Assembly (NCBI RefSeq): GCF_902859915.1
Contig: NZ_CADIKK010000012.1
Coordinates: 62,001 to 126,000 of the forward strand
Reading direction: 5' to 3'
DNA: 64,000 nucleotides
Source: Paraburkholderia ultramafica
Lineage (GTDB): Bacteria > Pseudomonadota > Gammaproteobacteria > Burkholderiales > Burkholderiaceae
Part shown: positions 34,466-44,143 of the stretch, piece after piece
Layout: the number at the start of each line of letters is the position of its first letter
How positions within the stretch are numbered: the stretch's first letter is position 1
The notes under the pieces: generated by a model
What the model saw: the letters and a program-made list of their open reading frames with translations, nothing else
Database searches by the model: none
Told to the model about the DNA's origin: nothing
Position numbers and translations under genes: made by a program

Positions 34466-35665
34466 ATGAGCAGCAATCGCGGCGTCGTGTATCTCGGGCA
34501 GGGCAAGGTGGAAGTGCAGTCGATCGACTATCCGAAGATGGTCGATCCACGCGGCCGGTCGATCGGCCATGGCGTGATCCTGAAGGTGGTGAGCACGAAT
34601 ATTTGCGGCTCCGATCAGCACATGGTGCGTGGCCGGACGACCGCCGAAGTCGGCCTCGTGCTGGGTCACGAGATTACCGGCGAGGTGATCGAGGTGGGCC
34701 GCGACGTCGAAACACTCCAGATCGGCGACCTGGTCTCGGTGCCGTTCAACGTCGCGTGCGGACGCTGCCCGACCTGCAAGGCGCAGCATACCGGCGTGTG
34801 CCTGAACGTGAATCCGTCGCGCGCGGGCGGCGCGTATGGCTACGTGGACATGGGCGGCTGGATCGGCGGCCAGGCCGAGTACGTGATGGTGCCGTACGCG
34901 GACTTCAATCTGCTGAAATTCCCCGACCGCGCGCAGGCGATGTCGAAAATCCGCGACCTCACGTGCCTGTCCGACATTCTGCCGACCGGCTATCACGGCG
35001 CCGTGATGGCGGGCGTGAAGCCCGGCGCGACCGCTTATATCGCGGGCGCGGGGCCGGTGGGCATGGCGGCGGCCGCGTCGGCGCGCCTGCTGGGCGCAGC
35101 TTGTACGATCGTGGGCGACATGAACGAGGCGCGCCTCGCGCATGCGCGCAAGATGGGCTTTCAGACCATCGACCTGTCGAAGGACGCGACGCTCGGCGAG
35201 CAGATCGAGCAGATTCTCGGCAAGCCCGAAGTGGATTGCGCGGTGGACTGCGTCGGCTTCGAGGCGCATGGTCACGGCAGCAGCGGCTCGCATGAGGAAG
35301 CGCCGGCAACGGTCCTCAACTCGCTGATGGAAATCACCCGCGCGGCCGGCGCGATCGGCATTCCGGGCCTGTATGTGACCGACGACCCCGGCGCCGCCGA
35401 TGCCGCCGCGCGCAAGGGCAGCCTGAGCATCCGCTTCGGACTGGGCTGGGCCAAGTCGCACTCATTCCATACCGGGCAGACGCCGGTGATGAAGTACAAC
35501 CACAATCTGATGCAGGCGATCTTGTGGGACCGGTTGCCGATTGCCGATATCGTCAACGTGACGGTGGTGTCGCTCGATGACGCGCCGGAAGGTTATCGGC
35601 AATTCGATGGAGGCGCGCCGAGGAAGTTTGTGATCGACCCGCATGGGTTGCTGAAGGCGGCTTGA
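34466..35665 (+). CDS. fdhA: Glutathione-independent formaldehyde dehydrogenase
   Basis: A 399-residue zinc alcohol-dehydrogenase-family enzyme, the length of Pseudomonas putida PFDH, oxidising formaldehyde to formate with tightly bound NAD. Catalytic zinc ligands C47 (NICGSDQH) and H68 (LGHE) and structural zinc ligands C98, C101, C104 and C112 (ACGRCPTCKAQHTGVC) fall one residue after the PFDH positions. The Rossmann motif is AGAGPVGMAAA. GGAGAC precedes the ATG. It removes formaldehyde released by the betaine, dimethylglycine and sarcosine demethylations encoded around it. Confidence 0.95.
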   Translation: MSSNRGVVYLGQGKVEVQSIDYPKMVDPRGRSIGHGVILKVVSTNICGSDQHMVRGRTTAEVGLVLGHEITGEVIEVGRDVETLQIGDLVSVPFNVACGRCPTCKAQHTGVCLNVNPSRAGGAYGYVDMGGWIGGQAEYVMVPYADFNLLKFPDRAQAMSKIRDLTCLSDILPTGYHGAVMAGVKPGATAYIAGAGPVGMAAAASARLLGAACTIVGDMNEARLAHARKMGFQTIDLSKDATLGEQIEQILGKPEVDCAVDCVGFEAHGHGSSGSHEEAPATVLNSLMEITRAAGAIGIPGLYVTDDPGAADAAARKGSLSIRFGLGWAKSHSFHTGQTPVMKYNHNLMQAILWDRLPIADIVNVTVVSLDDAPEGYRQFDGGAPRKFVIDPHGLLKAA

Positions 35666-35704
35666 TGGTGTGCTGAAGCGTGAACTGAATCACGATCACG
35701 TCAA

Positions 35705-35743
35705 ACGCGCCGAGCGGTTTTCCGTTCAGCGCGCTTATTTTTT
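35705..35743 (+). terminator. Intrinsic terminator of fdhA
   Basis: CGCGC (35706-35710) and GAGCGG (35712-35717) pair with CCGTTC (35722-35727) and GCGCG (35729-35733) around a TTTT loop, followed by CTTA and six T residues. It is a clear rho-independent terminator on the plus strand, 40 nt after the fdhA stop. Confidence 0.8.
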
Positions 35744-35820
35744 CAGCCGTGGGTAGCGAGGAGCGGGTCGTACAGGGGACACGCAAGCGACGCGACTCAA
35801 GCATCGCCCTAACGCGCGCC

Positions 35821-36816
35821 TCAAGCCGCCATCACCGGCGCCGCGGCCAGCGACGGCGCCTGCTTGCGCCTTTCACGCGTCGGCGCCGTGCCGAACGCAT
35901 CGCGATAGCTCTTCGAGAAGTGGCATGCGGACTGGAAGCCGCACGCCATCGTGATATGCATGATCGACATATCGGTTTGCAGCAGCAGCTCGCGGGCGCG
36001 CCGCAACCGCAGCGTCAGATAGTAATGCGTGGGCGTCATCCCCAGGTGCTCGCGGAACAGCCGCTGCAACTGCCGTTGCGACATCCCCGCGAGGCGCGCG
36101 AGTTCTTCGCGTGACAGCGGCTCTTCGATGTTGTTCTCCATCAGCGAGATCACTTCGAACAGCGACTTGTTGGCCGAACCGAGCCGCGCGACCAGCGGCA
36201 TCTTCTGTTGCGCGCTGGTGTCGCGCACATGTTCGACGATGAACTGTTCGGCGATCTGCGTGACGCGCGCCGTGCCGACGCGCGGTGCGATCAGGTTCAG
36301 CATCATGTCGAGCGGCGCGACGCCGCCGGTGCAGGTGACGCGATCGCGATCGATCACGAACAGCTCTTTCAGAAAGCGCGTATCGGGAAACTCTTCCTTC
36401 AGCGCCGACATGTTCTCCCAGTGAATCGCGCACGCATAACCGGCCAGCAAGCCGGCGCGAGCGAGCGCGTAGGTGCCGGTGCACAGACTGCCGAGCACGC
36501 TGCCCATCCGCGCGAAACGGCGCAATGCGGACAGGTGAGCGGGGGTGGTCGCGCGCTGCACGTCGATGCCGCCGACCACGAACACGATGTCCGGCTGGCC
36601 GACGCATTCGACCGGGCCGGTGTCGACCGCCAGGCCGTTGCTCGCGGTGACCGGACCGCCATCGGGGCTCACGATCGACCAGCGGTAAAGCGTTTGTCCT
36701 GTCAGGTAGTTCGCCATGCGTAGCACTTCGATCGCGTTGGTGAACGCGATCATCGTGAAGTTGGGAACCGGCATGAACGCGAAGTGCGACAACGATGCCG
36801 TGCGATCGGTGGACAT
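35821..36816 (-). CDS. gbdR: GbdR-like AraC-family activator of glycine betaine catabolism
   Basis: A 331-residue GlxA-type regulator: DJ-1/PfpI-like N-terminal domain (FMPVPNFTMIAFTNAIEVLR; SLCTGTYALARAGLLAGY) and AraC DNA-binding domain (REELARLAGMSQRQLQRLFR; ITMACGFQSACHFSKSYR). In Pseudomonas aeruginosa GbdR senses betaine and dimethylglycine and activates the demethylation genes. This gene is divergent from the glyA-dgc-gbc operon, which supports the same role. The ATG at 36816 is preferred over an in-frame start at 36903. The paralogue at 19750 is the alternative GbdR. Confidence 0.75.
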   Translation of the reverse strand: MSTDRTASLSHFAFMPVPNFTMIAFTNAIEVLRMANYLTGQTLYRWSIVSPDGGPVTASNGLAVDTGPVECVGQPDIVFVVGGIDVQRATTPAHLSALRRFARMGSVLGSLCTGTYALARAGLLAGYACAIHWENMSALKEEFPDTRFLKELFVIDRDRVTCTGGVAPLDMMLNLIAPRVGTARVTQIAEQFIVEHVRDTSAQQKMPLVARLGSANKSLFEVISLMENNIEEPLSREELARLAGMSQRQLQRLFREHLGMTPTHYYLTLRLRRARELLLQTDMSIMHITMACGFQSACHFSKSYRDAFGTAPTRERRKQAPSLAAAPVMAA

Positions 36817-37248
36817 GGGGGAATGATTCCTTCGAATCTGTAGTGTCGCGTCGCCATGGGGAGCGGCGAGTCTTCTAATTTTGAGTACTAGCGCAACTCC
36901 CATGCCATCAGGCTAAACCCTCGGTTGCGGGCCACCAGGCTTGGGTCGCTGAACAAACGGCACCAGAACGGAGCCGCTAACGCCATTCATCGGCACTCGA
37001 ACGGCGCATGACGATCGACCGCAGTGCAGCCACGCGCGGCGTTTCTTAAGCAGTTACCGCGCGGCTATTCACAGCACGCCCTCGCCGACTTGTCGAAAAA
37101 GGACGCGTATGGCGGAAAAGGCAAAGAACGCGTCTGAATTCATAAATTGGCGCGCGAGGCGAACGTCAAGAATAGACCCATGCAGACCGGTATTGGCAGT
37201 GCATCAGCGCCGCTTCCGGCCCTCCGTCAACGACCCCACGGACCTTCC
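36817..37248. other. Divergent control region between gbdR and glyA
   Basis: This 432-nt gap must hold the promoters of gbdR and of the nine-gene glyA-gbcB operon. TGTCGAAAAAGG (from 37091) is echoed by TGGCGGAAAAGG (from 37110), an offset of 19 bp, and a weaker pair GGTTG/GGTCG at 36923 and 36944 has the 21-bp offset seen at other promoters. Neither is convincing alone. No glycine riboswitch consensus is visible. Confidence 0.35.
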
Positions 37249-38523
37249 ATGTCGAACCCGAATCCTTTCTTCGCAGACTCGCTGACCACGCACGATGCGG
37301 CGGTGCGCGGCGCCATTTTGAAAGAGCTCGAGCGCCAGCAGTCGCAAGTCGAACTGATCGCGTCGGAAAACATCGTGTCGCGCGCAGTGCTCGAAGCGCA
37401 AGGCTCGGTGTTGACCAACAAGTACGCGGAGGGGTATCCGGGCAAGCGTTACTACGGCGGTTGCGAATACGTCGACGTGATCGAAACGCTGGCACTCGAT
37501 CGTATCAAGCAACTGTTCAACGCGAAGTTCGCCAACGTGCAGCCGCATTCCGGCGCGCAAGCGAACGGCGCGGTGATGCTCGCGCTGGTCAAGCCGGGCG
37601 ACACGGTGCTCGGCATGTCGCTCGACGCGGGCGGCCACCTGACCCACGGCGCGAAGCCGGCGCTGTCGGGCAAGTGGTTCAACGCGGTGCAATACGGCGT
37701 CAAGCGCGACACGATGCTGATCGACTACGAGCAGATCGAAGAACTCGCGCAGCAGCACAAGCCCGCATTGCTGATCGCCGGCTTCTCGGCTTATCCGCGT
37801 GCGCTGGATTTCGCACGGCTGCGCGCGATTGCCGACGGCGTCGGCGCGAAGCTGATGGTCGATATGGCGCATATCGCCGGCGTGATCGCGGCGGGGCGTC
37901 ACGCGAATCCGCTCGGGCGTGCGCACGTGGTTACGTCGACCACGCACAAGACCTTGCGCGGTCCGCGCGGCGGCTTTGTGCTGACGAATGACGAGGAGAT
38001 CGCGAAGAAGATCAACTCGGCGGTGTTCCCCGGCTTGCAGGGCGGCCCGCTGATGCACGTGATCGCCGGCAAGGCGGTCGCGTTCGGCGAGGCGCTGCAA
38101 CCTGGCTTCAAGACCTACATCGACAACGTGCTCGCGAATGCGCAGGCGCTGGGCGACGTGCTGAAGGCGGGCGGCGTCGATCTGGTGACGGGCGGCACCG
38201 ACAACCATCTGCTGCTGGTCGATCTGCGGCCCAAGGGTCTCAAGGGCAATCAGGTCGAGCAGGCGCTGGAACGCGCCGGCATCACCTGCAACAAGAACGG
38301 CATTCCGTTCGACACCGAAAAGCCCACGGTCACCTCGGGCATCCGCCTCGGCACGCCGGCGGGCACGACGCGCGGCTTCGGCGCGAGCGAGTTCCGCGAG
38401 ATCGGGCGGCTGATCGTCGAGGTGCTCGACGCGCTGCGCGATTCCCCCGAAGGCCACGCCGCCACCGAACAACGCGTGCGCCGCGAGATTTTCGCGCTGT
38501 GCGAGCGCTTCCCCATCTACTGA
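37249..38523 (+). CDS. glyA: Serine hydroxymethyltransferase
   Basis: A 424-residue PLP enzyme that joins glycine and methylene-THF to serine, linking sarcosine oxidation to serine dehydratase. The PLP lysine is K234 in [14 protein letters not shown], and [12 protein letters not shown] and [14 protein letters not shown] are standard. The ATG at 37249 is chosen because family similarity starts at once; a frame from 37147 adds unrelated residues. The ribosome-binding site is weak. It is the first gene of the operon that runs through gbcB, 18 nt before the dipeptidase gene. Confidence 0.95.
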   Translation: MSNPNPFFADSLTTHDAAVRGAILKELERQQSQVELIASENIVSRAVLEAQGSVLTNKYAEGYPGKRYYGGCEYVDVIETLALDRIKQLFNAKFANVQPHSGAQANGAVMLALVKPGDTVLGMSLDAGGHLTHGAKPALSGKWFNAVQYGVKRDTMLIDYEQIEELAQQHKPALLIAGFSAYPRALDFARLRAIADGVGAKLMVDMAHIAGVIAAGRHANPLGRAHVVTSTTHKTLRGPRGGFVLTNDEEIAKKINSAVFPGLQGGPLMHVIAGKAVAFGEALQPGFKTYIDNVLANAQALGDVLKAGGVDLVTGGTDNHLLLVDLRPKGLKGNQVEQALERAGITCNKNGIPFDTEKPTVTSGIRLGTPAGTTRGFGASEFREIGRLIVEVLDALRDSPEGHAATEQRVRREIFALCERFPIY

Positions 38524-38541
38524 GAACGCGTGGAGCAAACG

Positions 38542-39513
38542 ATGAGCACATTGCACGACAACAGCATCATCATCGACGGTCTGAACATTTCGAAGTTCGA
38601 GCGCTCGGTGTTCGAGGACATGCGCAAGGGCGGCGTGACCGCGGTGAACTGCACGGTCTCGGTGTGGGAGAGCTTCCAGAAGACCGTCGACAACATCGCC
38701 GAAATGAAGCAGCAGATCCGCGAGTACGGCGAGATCCTGACGCTCGTGCGCACCACCGGCGACATCTTGCTTGCGAAGAAGGAGAACAAGACCGGCATCA
38801 TCTTCGGCTTCCAGAACGCGCATGCGTTCGAGGACAACCTCGGCTATATCGAAGCGTTCAAGGATCTCGGCGTGAACGTGGTGCAGCTTTGCTACAACAC
38901 GCAAAACCTCGTGGGCACCGGCTGCTACGAGCGCGACGGCGGCCTGTCCGGTTACGGCCGCGAAGTGATCCAGGAGATGAATCGCGTCGGCATCATGGTC
39001 GATCTCTCGCATGTGGGCGGCAAGACTTCTTCCGAAGCGATCGCCGCATCGAAGAAGCCGGTGTGCTACTCGCATTGCTGCCCGTCGGGGCTCAAAGAGC
39101 ATCCGCGCAACAAGAGCGACGAACAACTGAAGGAGATCGCCGACGCGGGCGGCTTTGTCGGCGTGACGATGTTCGCGCCGTTTCTCAGGCGCGGCCCGGA
39201 CGCGGCCGTCGACGACTATATCGAAGCGATCGACTACGTGGTGAATCTGATCGGCGAAGACCAGGTCGGCATCGGCACGGACTTCACGCAAGGCTATAGC
39301 ACGGAGTTCTTCGACTGGATCACGCACGACAAGGGCCGTTATCGCCAGTTGACGAACTTCGGCAAGGTCGTGAATCCCGAAGGCATTCGCACGATCGGCG
39401 AGTTTCCGAACCTGACGGCCGCGATGGAGCGCGCCGGCTGGAGCGAAACGCGCATCAAGAAGATCATGGGCGAAAACTGGGTCCGCGTGTTCGGCGAAGT
39501 CTGGAAGGTCTGA
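38542..39513 (+). CDS. Membrane-dipeptidase (renal dipeptidase) family protein of the betaine cluster
   Basis: A 323-residue amidohydrolase of peptidase family M19. DGLNISKFERSVFEDMRKGG and MVDLSHVGGKTSSEAIAAS with SHCCPSGLKEHPRNKSDEQL and IGTDFTQGY represent the metal-site regions. The same family member accompanies dgcA-dgcB-gbcA-gbcB in pseudomonads (next to dgcA in P. aeruginosa) but its function there is unknown to me. GGAG precedes the ATG at 38542. It could hydrolyse a dipeptide or an amide-containing compatible solute that yields glycine or betaine; this is speculation. Confidence 0.85.
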   Translation: MSTLHDNSIIIDGLNISKFERSVFEDMRKGGVTAVNCTVSVWESFQKTVDNIAEMKQQIREYGEILTLVRTTGDILLAKKENKTGIIFGFQNAHAFEDNLGYIEAFKDLGVNVVQLCYNTQNLVGTGCYERDGGLSGYGREVIQEMNRVGIMVDLSHVGGKTSSEAIAASKKPVCYSHCCPSGLKEHPRNKSDEQLKEIADAGGFVGVTMFAPFLRRGPDAAVDDYIEAIDYVVNLIGEDQVGIGTDFTQGYSTEFFDWITHDKGRYRQLTNFGKVVNPEGIRTIGEFPNLTAAMERAGWSETRIKKIMGENWVRVFGEVWKV

Positions 39514-39565
39514 GCCTTCAATCACCCAATTGCACCCACCAGCACACATCAAGCGGAGTCTCCCC

Positions 39566-40102
39566 ATGCAGCCCCAACTGCCTATCGACGTCGATGCGAA
39601 CACCGGCGTCTGGACCACCGACGCATTGCCGATGCTGTACGTGCCGCGTCACTTCTTCACGAACAACCACACCGCCGTCGAGGAAGCGCTCGGTCTCGAC
39701 ACTTATGCGGAGATTCTCTACAAGGCCGGCTACAAGTCCGCGTACTTCTGGTGCGACAAGGAAGCCAAACAGCAGGGCCTGGCCGGCATGGCGGTGTTCG
39801 AGCATTACCTGAAGCGCCTGTCGCAACGCGGCTGGGGCCTCTTTACGATCACCGAAGCCGATCCGTCGAGCTCGCGCGCTCGTATCGAACTGCATCATTC
39901 GTCGTTCGTGCTGGCGCAGCCGGGCAAGGTCGGCAAGCTCTGCTACATGTTCGCCGGCTGGTTCGCGGGCGCGATGGACTGGGTCAACGACACCGCGCCG
40001 GATGCCGCGCGCAAAGGCCCGCCGTCGCATTCGAAAGAAGCGCGCTGCGCGGCGGAAGGCCACGAACACTGCGTGTTCGAAGTGTCGCCGCTCAAGTCCT
40101 GA
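39566..40102 (+). CDS. V4R-domain protein of the dimethylglycine cluster (DUF5943-type)
   Basis: A 178-residue protein whose C-terminal half has the 4-vinyl-reductase (V4R) small-molecule domain: CYMFAGWFAGAMDWV and CAAEGHEHCVFEVSP, the Cys/His pattern typical of V4R. The N-terminal part begins LPIDVDANTGVWTTDALPML. Orthologues sit next to dgcA in pseudomonads. V4R domains bind hydrocarbon-like ligands or aid protein assembly, so a sensing or assembly role for DgcAB is possible. GGAGTCTCC precedes the ATG at 39566. Confidence 0.7.
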   Translation: MQPQLPIDVDANTGVWTTDALPMLYVPRHFFTNNHTAVEEALGLDTYAEILYKAGYKSAYFWCDKEAKQQGLAGMAVFEHYLKRLSQRGWGLFTITEADPSSSRARIELHHSSFVLAQPGKVGKLCYMFAGWFAGAMDWVNDTAPDAARKGPPSHSKEARCAAEGHEHCVFEVSPLKS

Positions 40103-40159
40103 CGACACACAGCCGCACGGCAAAGCGCAACAAGCCTATTCATTCCGAGGTCGATCGCG

Positions 40160-42223
40160 ATGCGTTACCCGAACCTTTTCAAGCCTCTCACGCTGAACCA
40201 GCTGACTTTGCGTAACCGCATCGTCAGCACCGCGCACGCGGAGGTCTATGCGGAACCGGGCGGCCTGCCCGGCGACCGCTATATCCGTTACTACGAAGAG
40301 AAGGCGAAGGGCGGCGTCGGGCTCGCCATATGCGGCGGTTCGAGCCCGGTGTCGATCGACAGTCCGCAAGGCTGGTGGAAGTCGGTGAATCTGTCGACCG
40401 ACAAGATCATCGACCCGCTCGCGCGGCTCGCCGAAGCGATGCACACGCATGGCGCGAAGATCATGATTCAGGCCACCCACATGGGACGCCGCTCGGCGTT
40501 TCATGGCGAGCACTGGCCGCATCTGATGTCGCCGTCGGGCGTGCGCGAGCCGGTGCATCGCGGCAACGCGAAGATCATCGAAGTGGAAGAGATTCGCCGC
40601 ATCATCGACGACTTCGCGGCGGCCGCGAAACGGGTCAAGGATGCGGGCATGGACGGCGTCGAAATCTCGGCGGCGCACCAGCATCTGATCGATCAGTTCT
40701 GGAGCCCGCGCACCAACTTCCGCACCGACGAGTGGGGCGGTTCGCTTGAAAACCGTCTGCGTTTCGGCACCGAAGTGTTGAAGGCGGTGCGCGCGGCGGT
40801 GGGCGCGGATTTCTGCGTCGGCCTGCGCATGTGCGGCGACGAGTTCCATGAAGACGGGCTCGATCACGAGCAACTGAAGGAAATCGCTCAGGCGATGAGC
40901 GAAACCGGCCTGATCGATTACCTCGGCGTGATCGGCTCGGGCGCGGACACGCACAACACGCTCGCCAACTGCATGCCGCCGATGGCGCTGCCGCCCGAGC
41001 CGTTCGTGCATCTCGCGGCCGGCATCAAGTCGGTGGTGAAGCTGCCGGTGATGCACGCGCAAAGCATTCGCGACGCGGGCCAGGCCGAGCGGCTGCTCGC
41101 CAGCGGCATGGTCGACCTGGTCGGCATGACGCGCGCGCAGATTGCCGATCCGCATATGGTCATCAAGATCCGCGATGGCCGCGAGGACGAAATCAAGCAG
41201 TGCGTCGGCGCGAACTACTGCATCGACCGCCAGTACAACGGACTCGACGTGCTGTGCGTGCAGAACGCCGCGACCTCGCGCGAAGCGACCATGCCGCATG
41301 TGATCGCGAAGACGCGCGGGACCAGGCGCAAGGTCGTGGTGGTCGGCGCGGGTCCGGCGGGACTCGAAGCGGCGCGCGTCGCGAAGTCGCGCGGTCACGA
41401 CGTGGTGCTGTTCGAGAAGAACGACTACGTGGGCGGGCAGATCATGCTGGCCGCGAAAGCGCCGCAGCGCGAGCAGATGGCGGGCATCGTGCGCTGGTTC
41501 GACATGGAGACGAAGCGCCTCGGCGTCGACCGGCGTCTCGGTGTCGCCGCCGACGAGAAAACCATCATGGCCGAGAAGCCGGACATCGTCGTGCTCGCGA
41601 CGGGCGGCTCGGCGTTCACGTCGCAAGTCGCCGCGTGGGGTGTCGAAGACGGTCTCGCGGTGAGTTCGTGGGATGTGCTGTCCGGCAAGGTCGAGCCGGG
41701 CAAGAACGTGCTCGTGTATGACGGCGTCAGCACGCATGCGGGCGCGGGCGTCGCCGATTTCATGTCGAGCCGCGGCTCGAACGTCGAGATCGTCACGCCG
41801 GACGTGAAGGTTGCCGACGACGTCGGCGGCACCACGTTCCCGATTTTCTACCGGCGCCTCTACGCGCAGGGCGTGATCCACACGCCGAACTACTGGCTCG
41901 ACAAGGTCTACGAGGAAGACGGCAAGAAGATCGCCGTGATCCGCAACGAGTACACCGAGGAGCAGGAAGAGCGCGCGGTCGATCAGGTGGTGATCGAAAA
42001 CGGCAGCACGCCGAACGACCAGCTTTACTGGACGCTCAAGCCGGAGTCGGTGAACCGTGGCCAGGTCGACGTGCACAAGCTGTTCGCGTCCGAACCGCAG
42101 CCGTCGCTCAGCGAACAACTCGGCAACGGCCGCTTCCTGCTGTTCCGCGTCGGCGACTGCATTTCGATGCACAACATTCACGGCGCGATCTACGACGCGC
42201 TGCGTCTTTGCAAGGATTTCTGA
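40160..42223 (+). CDS. dgcA: Dimethylglycine demethylase subunit DgcA (FMN/FAD/Fe-S oxidoreductase)
   Basis: A 687-residue member of the old-yellow-enzyme/2,4-dienoyl-CoA reductase family related to trimethylamine dehydrogenase. The N-terminal TIM barrel (FMN) shows [15 protein letters not shown] and [18 protein letters not shown]. The cluster region has C348, C354 and C366, with Ala351 where trimethylamine dehydrogenase has another cysteine. The C-terminal half binds FAD/NAD ([19 protein letters not shown]). It removes one methyl of dimethylglycine, giving sarcosine, with DgcB and the adjacent ETF as electron acceptors. The order dipeptidase-V4R-dgcA-dgcB matches pseudomonads. Confidence 0.9.
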   Translation: MRYPNLFKPLTLNQLTLRNRIVSTAHAEVYAEPGGLPGDRYIRYYEEKAKGGVGLAICGGSSPVSIDSPQGWWKSVNLSTDKIIDPLARLAEAMHTHGAKIMIQATHMGRRSAFHGEHWPHLMSPSGVREPVHRGNAKIIEVEEIRRIIDDFAAAAKRVKDAGMDGVEISAAHQHLIDQFWSPRTNFRTDEWGGSLENRLRFGTEVLKAVRAAVGADFCVGLRMCGDEFHEDGLDHEQLKEIAQAMSETGLIDYLGVIGSGADTHNTLANCMPPMALPPEPFVHLAAGIKSVVKLPVMHAQSIRDAGQAERLLASGMVDLVGMTRAQIADPHMVIKIRDGREDEIKQCVGANYCIDRQYNGLDVLCVQNAATSREATMPHVIAKTRGTRRKVVVVGAGPAGLEAARVAKSRGHDVVLFEKNDYVGGQIMLAAKAPQREQMAGIVRWFDMETKRLGVDRRLGVAADEKTIMAEKPDIVVLATGGSAFTSQVAAWGVEDGLAVSSWDVLSGKVEPGKNVLVYDGVSTHAGAGVADFMSSRGSNVEIVTPDVKVADDVGGTTFPIFYRRLYAQGVIHTPNYWLDKVYEEDGKKIAVIRNEYTEEQEERAVDQVVIENGSTPNDQLYWTLKPESVNRGQVDVHKLFASEPQPSLSEQLGNGRFLLFRVGDCISMHNIHGAIYDALRLCKDF

Positions 42224-42225
42224 CG

Positions 42226-44139
42226 ATGAGCCCCGTGTTTGTCATCACCGTCCTGCTGTGGGTGTCAGTAGCCGGTCTCGCATTCGCGCTGGCCAAACGT
42301 GCCGCTTACTGGCGCGAAGGCCGCGCGACCGCGGCGGGCGCCTACGGCTGGACCAATCTGCTGGCGATTCCGAAGCGTTACTTCGTCGATCTGCATCATG
42401 TGGTGGCGCGCGATCCGTATATCGCGAGGACACACGTCGCCACTGCGGGCGGAGCGATCCTCGCGATGGCGCTGGTGTTCGTCAACTACGGCCTGGCGAT
42501 CTACTCGCCGTGGCTCGACAAGCTGATCTTCCTCGCCGCGCTCGTGATGCTGGTGGGCGCAGTGTTCGTCTGGCGCCGCCGGCATGGCGCGAAGGCGGTG
42601 CCGGCGCGGCTCTCGCGCGGCCCGTGGGATCATCTGCCTCTGCTGCTCGGGTCGTTTGCGCTCGGCCTCGCGCTGTTCATCGTGCTGCCTGCGGCGGCGA
42701 TGTCCGGTGCGCTCGCGGTTGTCGTCGCGCTGCTGATCGCAGCGGGTGCCTTCACGATGACGTTCGGCGCGGCGCGTGGCGGTCCGATGAAACATGCGCT
42801 CGCCGGTCTGCTGCACCTTGCGTTTCATCCGCGTCAGGAGCGCTTTGCCGAACGCCACGACCAAGACGCCGTGCCGCCCACCGCATTGAAGGCGCCGCTG
42901 CTCGACGCGAAGGACTACGGCGTCGGCAAGCCGGTCGAATTTCGCTGGAACCAGTTGCTCGGTTTCGATGCGTGCGTGCAATGCGGCAAGTGCGAAGCGG
43001 CCTGTCCCGCGTTCGCCGCGGGCCAGCCGCTCAATCCGAAGAAGCTGATTCAGGATTTGGTCACCGGCATGGTTGGCGGCACGGATGCCGAATACGCGGG
43101 CAGCCCGACGCCTGGCATCGAGATCGGCAAGCATGCAGGTGCGCCTGGCAAGCCGCTGATTTCGAGTCTGATCGAAGCGGACACGCTGTGGTCCTGCACC
43201 ACCTGCCGCGCCTGCGTGCAGGAGTGCCCGATGTTGATCGAGCACGTCGATGCGATCGTCGACATGCGGCGCAATCAGACGCTGGTCGAAGGCAAGGTGC
43301 CGGGCAAAGGGCCGCTCACGCTCGCGAATCTGCGCGAGACCGGCAGCGCGAATGGCTACGACATCGGCGCGCGTTATGACTGGGCGGTTGATCTGCAGGT
43401 GCAGGTCGCACAGCCGGGGCGTCACGTGGACGTGCTGCTGATCGCCGGCGAATGCGCGTTCGACATGCGCTATCAGCGCACGCTGCGCGCGTTGGTCAAG
43501 GTGTTGAACCGCGCGGGTATCGACTATGCAGTGCTGGGCGGCGTCGAAACCGATACCGGCGACACGGCCCGGCGTCTCGGCGACGAAGCGACGTTCCAGC
43601 AACTCGCCCACAAGCTGATCGGCACGCTGGCGCAGTACTCGTTCGGCAAGATCGTCACCGCCGATCCGCACGTGCTGCATAGCCTGCGCAACGAGTATCG
43701 CGCGTTGGGCGGCTTCTACGAAGTGCAGCATCACACGGCGTTGATCGAGGAACTGGTCGCGGGCGGCAAGCTGGCGCCGCGCGCGGTCGCCGCGTTCGCG
43801 GAGCGCAAGATCACCTATCACGACCCGTGCTATCTGGGCCGCTATAACGGTGAGACCGAGGCGCCGCGCCGGCTGTTGAAGAGCATCGGCATCAAGGTGG
43901 TGGAGATGGAGCGCAACGGCATGCGCGGGCGCTGCTGCGGCGGCGGCGGTGGCGCGCCGTTGACCGATATTCCTGGCAAGCGGCGCATTCCTGACATCCG
44001 CATCGACGACGCGCGCGCCACCGGCGCGGAGATCGTCGCGGTGGGCTGCCCGAATTGCACGGCGATGCTCGAAGGCGTGGTGGGGCCGCGTCCGGAAGTG
44101 CTGGACGTCGCCGAACTGGTTGCTGCGGCGCTGGAGTAA
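42226..44139 (+). CDS. dgcB: Dimethylglycine demethylase subunit DgcB (membrane Fe-S protein)
   Basis: A 637-residue protein with about five membrane segments in the first 190 residues, two [4Fe-4S] motifs (CVQCGKCEAACP from C250; CTTCRACVQECP) and two cysteine-rich CCG-type segments as in heterodisulfide reductase D (YHDPCYLGRYNG, GRCCGGGGGAPLTD, VGCPNC). It probably carries electrons from DgcA/ETF to the quinone pool. AAGGA precedes the ATG at 42226; an upstream TTG at 42208 lies inside dgcA. Confidence 0.9.
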   Translation: MSPVFVITVLLWVSVAGLAFALAKRAAYWREGRATAAGAYGWTNLLAIPKRYFVDLHHVVARDPYIARTHVATAGGAILAMALVFVNYGLAIYSPWLDKLIFLAALVMLVGAVFVWRRRHGAKAVPARLSRGPWDHLPLLLGSFALGLALFIVLPAAAMSGALAVVVALLIAAGAFTMTFGAARGGPMKHALAGLLHLAFHPRQERFAERHDQDAVPPTALKAPLLDAKDYGVGKPVEFRWNQLLGFDACVQCGKCEAACPAFAAGQPLNPKKLIQDLVTGMVGGTDAEYAGSPTPGIEIGKHAGAPGKPLISSLIEADTLWSCTTCRACVQECPMLIEHVDAIVDMRRNQTLVEGKVPGKGPLTLANLRETGSANGYDIGARYDWAVDLQVQVAQPGRHVDVLLIAGECAFDMRYQRTLRALVKVLNRAGIDYAVLGGVETDTGDTARRLGDEATFQQLAHKLIGTLAQYSFGKIVTADPHVLHSLRNEYRALGGFYEVQHHTALIEELVAGGKLAPRAVAAFAERKITYHDPCYLGRYNGETEAPRRLLKSIGIKVVEMERNGMRGRCCGGGGGAPLTDIPGKRRIPDIRIDDARATGAEIVAVGCPNCTAMLEGVVGPRPEVLDVAELVAAALE

Positions 44140-44143
44140 CGCG

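Noticed and set aside
36817..37248. Glycine riboswitch upstream of glyA (also looked for before sdaA and soxB)
   Set aside because: None of the conserved core sequences of the glycine aptamer were found in these leaders.
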